Assembly: GCA_023424865.1 (NCBI GenBank)
Contig: JAFADM010000157.1
Span: forward strand, 1-16,138
Direction of reading: 5' to 3'
Length of the DNA: 16,138 nucleotides
Source of the DNA: Bacillota bacterium
GTDB taxonomy: Bacteria; Bacillota_A; Clostridia; DSM-8532
Position 1 is the first letter of the stretch. The number at the start of each line of letters is the position of its first letter. The notes under the pieces were generated by a model, which had not been told where the DNA came from, ran no database searches, and worked only from the letters and a program-made list of their open reading frames with translations. Position numbers and translations under genes: made by a program. Below, in pieces: positions 13,258 to 16,138 of the stretch.

Positions 13258-16138
13258 TCAGGAACTCTTTTTAAGCTCCGATCGATCCTGCCCACCTGCG
13301 GCGGACATGCGGGCATAATTTGCAAGAATGCTTTGATAGCGTTTGGAAATATCGGTCTGGGCCGATTCAATACGTGCCTCAATATCCTCAAGATAGTCTT
13401 CCATAATCTCAATAAGAGGCCTTTGCAGCTTGTTTTTTTCTGCAAGCGTTTTGAGGTAATCCACCGCCTGACGGCAGGTAAGAGCGGGCCTGTTTGGCCG
13501 ATTTTCCACCATGGAGGCAAAAAGGTCGGACAGAACCAGCATGTTTGAACCTATTTCAATGTCCTTGCCCATAAGGGTCGATTCCCTCTGTGCGGTTTTA
13601 TTGTAGCCCATGGCCTGCTGAAACATGTCACAGACATCGGGCAAATCCGTCTTTTTAAGAATTTTTATTATATTCTGGAGGGACAGGCTGATAAGACGAT
13701 GCTCCTCTTCAGGATTTCCTGCCCTTTCAAATTCCTGGGGCGGAATTCCGAGCATGTTCAGATTGTAAATAAGAGCCGCAATGCGGATCCTTTCCACCAG
13801 CTTCCAGTTTTGCCTGGTAAATCTGGACATCATGCTCACAATAATCTCCATGGTTCTGGCATGGGAATAGTAATTGGGCATACAAAACATAATGGCATAC
13901 ACAAAGGTCCTCAGAACACTTTCACTTTCCGCTTTCCCCACCTTCATGCTTCCGATGCCCTCTAAAAGCTCTTCATGGTATTCTCCGGTCACAAGCCTGT
14001 TTAAAAGTCCCTCTTTAACAAGGCGACGAAGGACCTCAACCTGCTCGGGCATAAAATCGTCTCGATCAAAAAGAGCCTTTACCTTCTCATCAAGCAGGTC
14101 AAAGGGCTCGGCGGAAACCATTTCAAAAACCTCGTCGGCAAGGCCTATTAAATAGGCCTCATCCGGAACCTGTCCGCCCTCCTCCGAATAGACCTTCTCG
14201 CCATACTTTTTATGATGGTATAAAACAGAGGTGGCATACTCGGCATATGGAAAATATTCCTTTATCATTAAGTACGCAAAAATGCAATGACGGGTTAAAA
14301 AGCTGCCGGAGGATAGGCCGTCAGCCCTGCAGTCGGGATAGAGAAAGCCAATATGATGAAGCATGGTGGTAATGACAAGCCCTGTCAGCCTGTCCCCTTC
14401 ATAGCCCAGCTCACGGGCCATTTTCATAACCAGATAGGAGGACATAGAGGCGTTTTGGGCAAGATTCGCATCGGCCAGAGCCAGGGACTTTTCAAAAATA
14501 ATAAAAATTTGCTTCATAAACATGTGGTTGGCCCGGCCCACACTTTTTATGACACGGCAGGCGGATTCCTCCCCATCGGCCAGCACAGGAGAAGGACGGC
14601 CTGTAAAATAGCCCTGCACATAATCGATACCCATCCGGCAGAGGGTCTCCAGCTCTTCCCGAAGCTCCACACCCTCGGCCAGTACCCGGGTTCCCCGGTA
14701 GCGGGCATAGGTTATGATGTCCTCCAGCATATGCTGCTTTCTGAGATCCCTGTGAATGCCTGTCACCAGCTCTCTGTCAATTTTTATTATGTCGGGTTCC
14801 AGCGCCAGAAGGGCCAAGTGGTTGGAATAGCCGGATCCGAAATCGTCCAGGGCAAATTTGGCGCCTGCCTTTGTAACAATGGACTTTCTTAAGCGAATTT
14901 CCTCAGGATCCAGCTTTTTACGCTCGACCACTTCAAAAACCACCCGCATATGGCTGAAATAGCGATCCCGGATATCATTGTAGTCCTGCTCGTCAAGGGT
15001 GGCATAAGGCGCCGTATTAATAAAAAGGTAGTGGGAGGTTCCGGCAGCCTTTCTTTCAAGGTAGGTATCCAGCGCATTGTAGACCATGCGCTTTTCAAGC
15101 TTGGGATAGTGGCCGCTTGTCTCCGCATCGTCAATGAGCTCCACGATGGTGTCATAAAGGGGATTTTGAGGGCGGCTTAACGCCTCGTAGCCAAAAACCT
15201 CTCCTGTTTTTAAGGAGAGGATGGGCTGAAAAACGATGCTTAACTGATTGGATTCAATAATATCCTTAATGAAGGTGCGGCGAAAGGCTGCTTTTTTCGT
15301 AGCTTCATACCTTTCCTTGTTAAATGGATTAAGGTTTGAAGCCATTCCCCGCATAACCTCATGCTCGGCAAAGGCGGCATATTCAAGAAGCTCTCCCGGA
15401 TCCTCTCCGTGGATGCCGGAGGCGGCGTAACCCACCGAAAGATGAAAGGAAACGGCGATACCGTCCACATTGGCCACATCGGCCGCAATGCTTTTAATCA
15501 TTTCGGCAGCATCATCCAAAAAAGGCTCCATCTCTTTTAATCCGGTAACAATAAGCAAAAAGTCAGAACCCCACCAGCGAAAGGGAATAAGACCAGGTCT
15601 CATATACCGGCGGAAGACTTCGCCGCATACACGAATATAAGAATTGCCCGATACCATGCCGAAGCGCTCCTGGAACTCGGAAAAGCCGGTAAGGCCTATA
15701 TAAAGGAAGGCCACCGTTTCATCGGCCTGTTTTTCCTTAAGAGCACGTCCGCCTATTTCCGACAGGGCATTTCTGTTATAAAAACCTGTTATAGTATCAT
15801 GGGTAGCCTGTTCCCGTTCAAAGCTGCAGTCCAGCGCAGGTTGGAGGGACACACAAGCATCCGCTTCAACGTCCTTAAGATCCTGGTTGGAATTTTCTTC
15901 CTGTCTTTGAGGAGGTAGTGGTAAAAGAGGAGGCGTTTTTTTGTTAAGCGAGAAGAAGACCGTAACAGAATGTAAAACATAGAGAAAAGCTGCTGCCAAT
16001 ATGGCAATCAGAAGCAAAACAAAATAATCGGCGGGTAAGTATTGCCGATAAAAAACAAGAAGGCAAAGGGCAACAAAGAACAATCCAATAAATGCAGTCA
16101 GCCCAAAAAACCAATTTAATTTTCCGGTCGTCCTGTTT
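13258..16138 (-). CDS. Membrane-anchored c-di-GMP protein: degenerate GGDEF, EAL, two degenerate HD-GYP modules (5' partial)
   Basis: Likely cyclic-di-GMP phosphodiesterase/sensor. The frame stays open to the window edge. The TTG at 16083 falls inside the first membrane helix, so the real start is probably outside. Numbering from that TTG: two hydrophobic segments at about 1-12 (continuing upstream) and 20-44; a linker; a GGDEF-like domain at about 92-255 whose signature is RWWGSDF (169-175), so cyclase activity is improbable. The EAL domain at about 275-500 keeps the catalytic set: Glu300 of EAL, Asn356, Glu384, Asp413-Asp414 of DDFG, Lys434, Glu470, Glu473 and Gln490. Next comes an HD-GYP-like module (about 525-665) where the HD pair is HH (576-577) though His623-His624 remains. 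A second (about 735-885) reads YNLNM where HDIGK is expected but keeps a VLSDLFASMVENRPNRPAL segment typical of HD-GYP. The C terminus is a short helical tail. Confidence 0.88.
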   Translation of the reverse strand, partial: NRTTGKLNWFFGLTAFIGLFFVALCLLVFYRQYLPADYFVLLLIAILAAAFLYVLHSVTVFFSLNKKTPPLLPLPPQRQEENSNQDLKDVEADACVSLQPALDCSFEREQATHDTITGFYNRNALSEIGGRALKEKQADETVAFLYIGLTGFSEFQERFGMVSGNSYIRVCGEVFRRYMRPGLIPFRWWGSDFLLIVTGLKEMEPFLDDAAEMIKSIAADVANVDGIAVSFHLSVGYAASGIHGEDPGELLEYAAFAEHEVMRGMASNLNPFNKERYEATKKAAFRRTFIKDIIESNQLSIVFQPILSLKTGEVFGYEALSRPQNPLYDTIVELIDDAETSGHYPKLEKRMVYNALDTYLERKAAGTSHYLFINTAPYATLDEQDYNDIRDRYFSHMRVVFEVVERKKLDPEEIRLRKSIVTKAGAKFALDDFGSGYSNHLALLALEPDIIKIDRELVTGIHRDLRKQHMLEDIITYARYRGTRVLAEGVELREELETLCRMGIDYVQGYFTGRPSPVLADGEESACRVIKSVGRANHMFMKQIFIIFEKSLALADANLAQNASMSSYLVMKMARELGYEGDRLTGLVITTMLHHIGFLYPDCRADGLSSGSFLTRHCIFAYLMIKEYFPYAEYATSVLYHHKKYGEKVYSEEGGQVPDEAYLIGLADEVFEMVSAEPFDLLDEKVKALFDRDDFMPEQVEVLRRLVKEGLLNRLVTGEYHEELLEGIGSMKVGKAESESVLRTFVYAIMFCMPNYYSHARTMEIIVSMMSRFTRQNWKLVERIRIAALIYNLNMLGIPPQEFERAGNPEEEHRLISLSLQNIIKILKKTDLPDVCDMFQQAMGYNKTAQRESTLMGKDIEIGSNMLVLSDLFASMVENRPNRPALTCRQAVDYLKTLAEKNKLQRPLIEIMEDYLEDIEARIESAQTDISKRYQSILANYARMSAAGGQDRSELKKSS

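Overview
The window looks like chromosomal DNA of an anaerobic, low-to-mid GC member of the Bacillota, most likely class Clostridia. The evidence is a CtsR-McsA-McsB-ClpC heat-shock operon, a CarD/CdnL regulator followed by a YacL-type PIN-TRAM membrane protein and IspD, strong AGGAGG-type ribosome binding sites, and sigma-A-like promoters. Every confident gene reads on the minus strand, so transcription runs from high to low coordinates. No rRNA, tRNA, CRISPR array or intact insertion sequence was seen. Positions 1-40 lie beyond the clpC stop and hold no recognisable gene.

Layout in transcription order (right to left). (1) 16138-13258: a large membrane-anchored cyclic-di-GMP protein, cut off at its 5' end by the window edge, with a degenerate GGDEF, an apparently intact EAL phosphodiesterase and two degenerate HD-GYP-like modules. 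(2) 12939-10129: a two-gene operon with its own promoter, encoding a MurL-type epimerase (PP-loop and Cys cluster) and a MurD2-type Mur ligase. This is the Xanthomonas-like alternative route that puts D-glutamate into peptidoglycan by epimerising UDP-MurNAc-L-Ala-L-Glu. (3) 10128-9777: a gap with a small plus-strand open frame that may be a gene remnant. (4) 9776-7205: CarD, then PIN-TRAM, then IspD. A 148-bp inverted-repeat-bounded segment lies between the first two, and a 47-bp tandem duplication sits at the 3' end of ispD. (5) 6832-4748: a divergent EF-G-like GTPase with its own leader and terminator. (6) 4525-41: ctsR-mcsA-mcsB-clpC, tightly packed, preceded by a consensus-like promoter with a CtsR operator just downstream of the -10 box.

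How the genes work together. The heat-shock operon forms a closed circuit: CtsR represses it, McsB (activated by McsA) phosphorylates arginines, and ClpC recognises phosphoarginine-tagged proteins. The murL-murD2 pair forms a two-step pathway. IspD supplies the MEP isoprenoid pathway, whose undecaprenyl product carries cell-wall precursors, so several genes here touch envelope synthesis. The most unusual content is the MurD2/MurL pair in a clostridial-type background, the four-module EAL protein with three decayed partner domains, the EF-G paralogue with altered G3 and G4 motifs, and several unexplained repeats and palindromes in the intergenic DNA.
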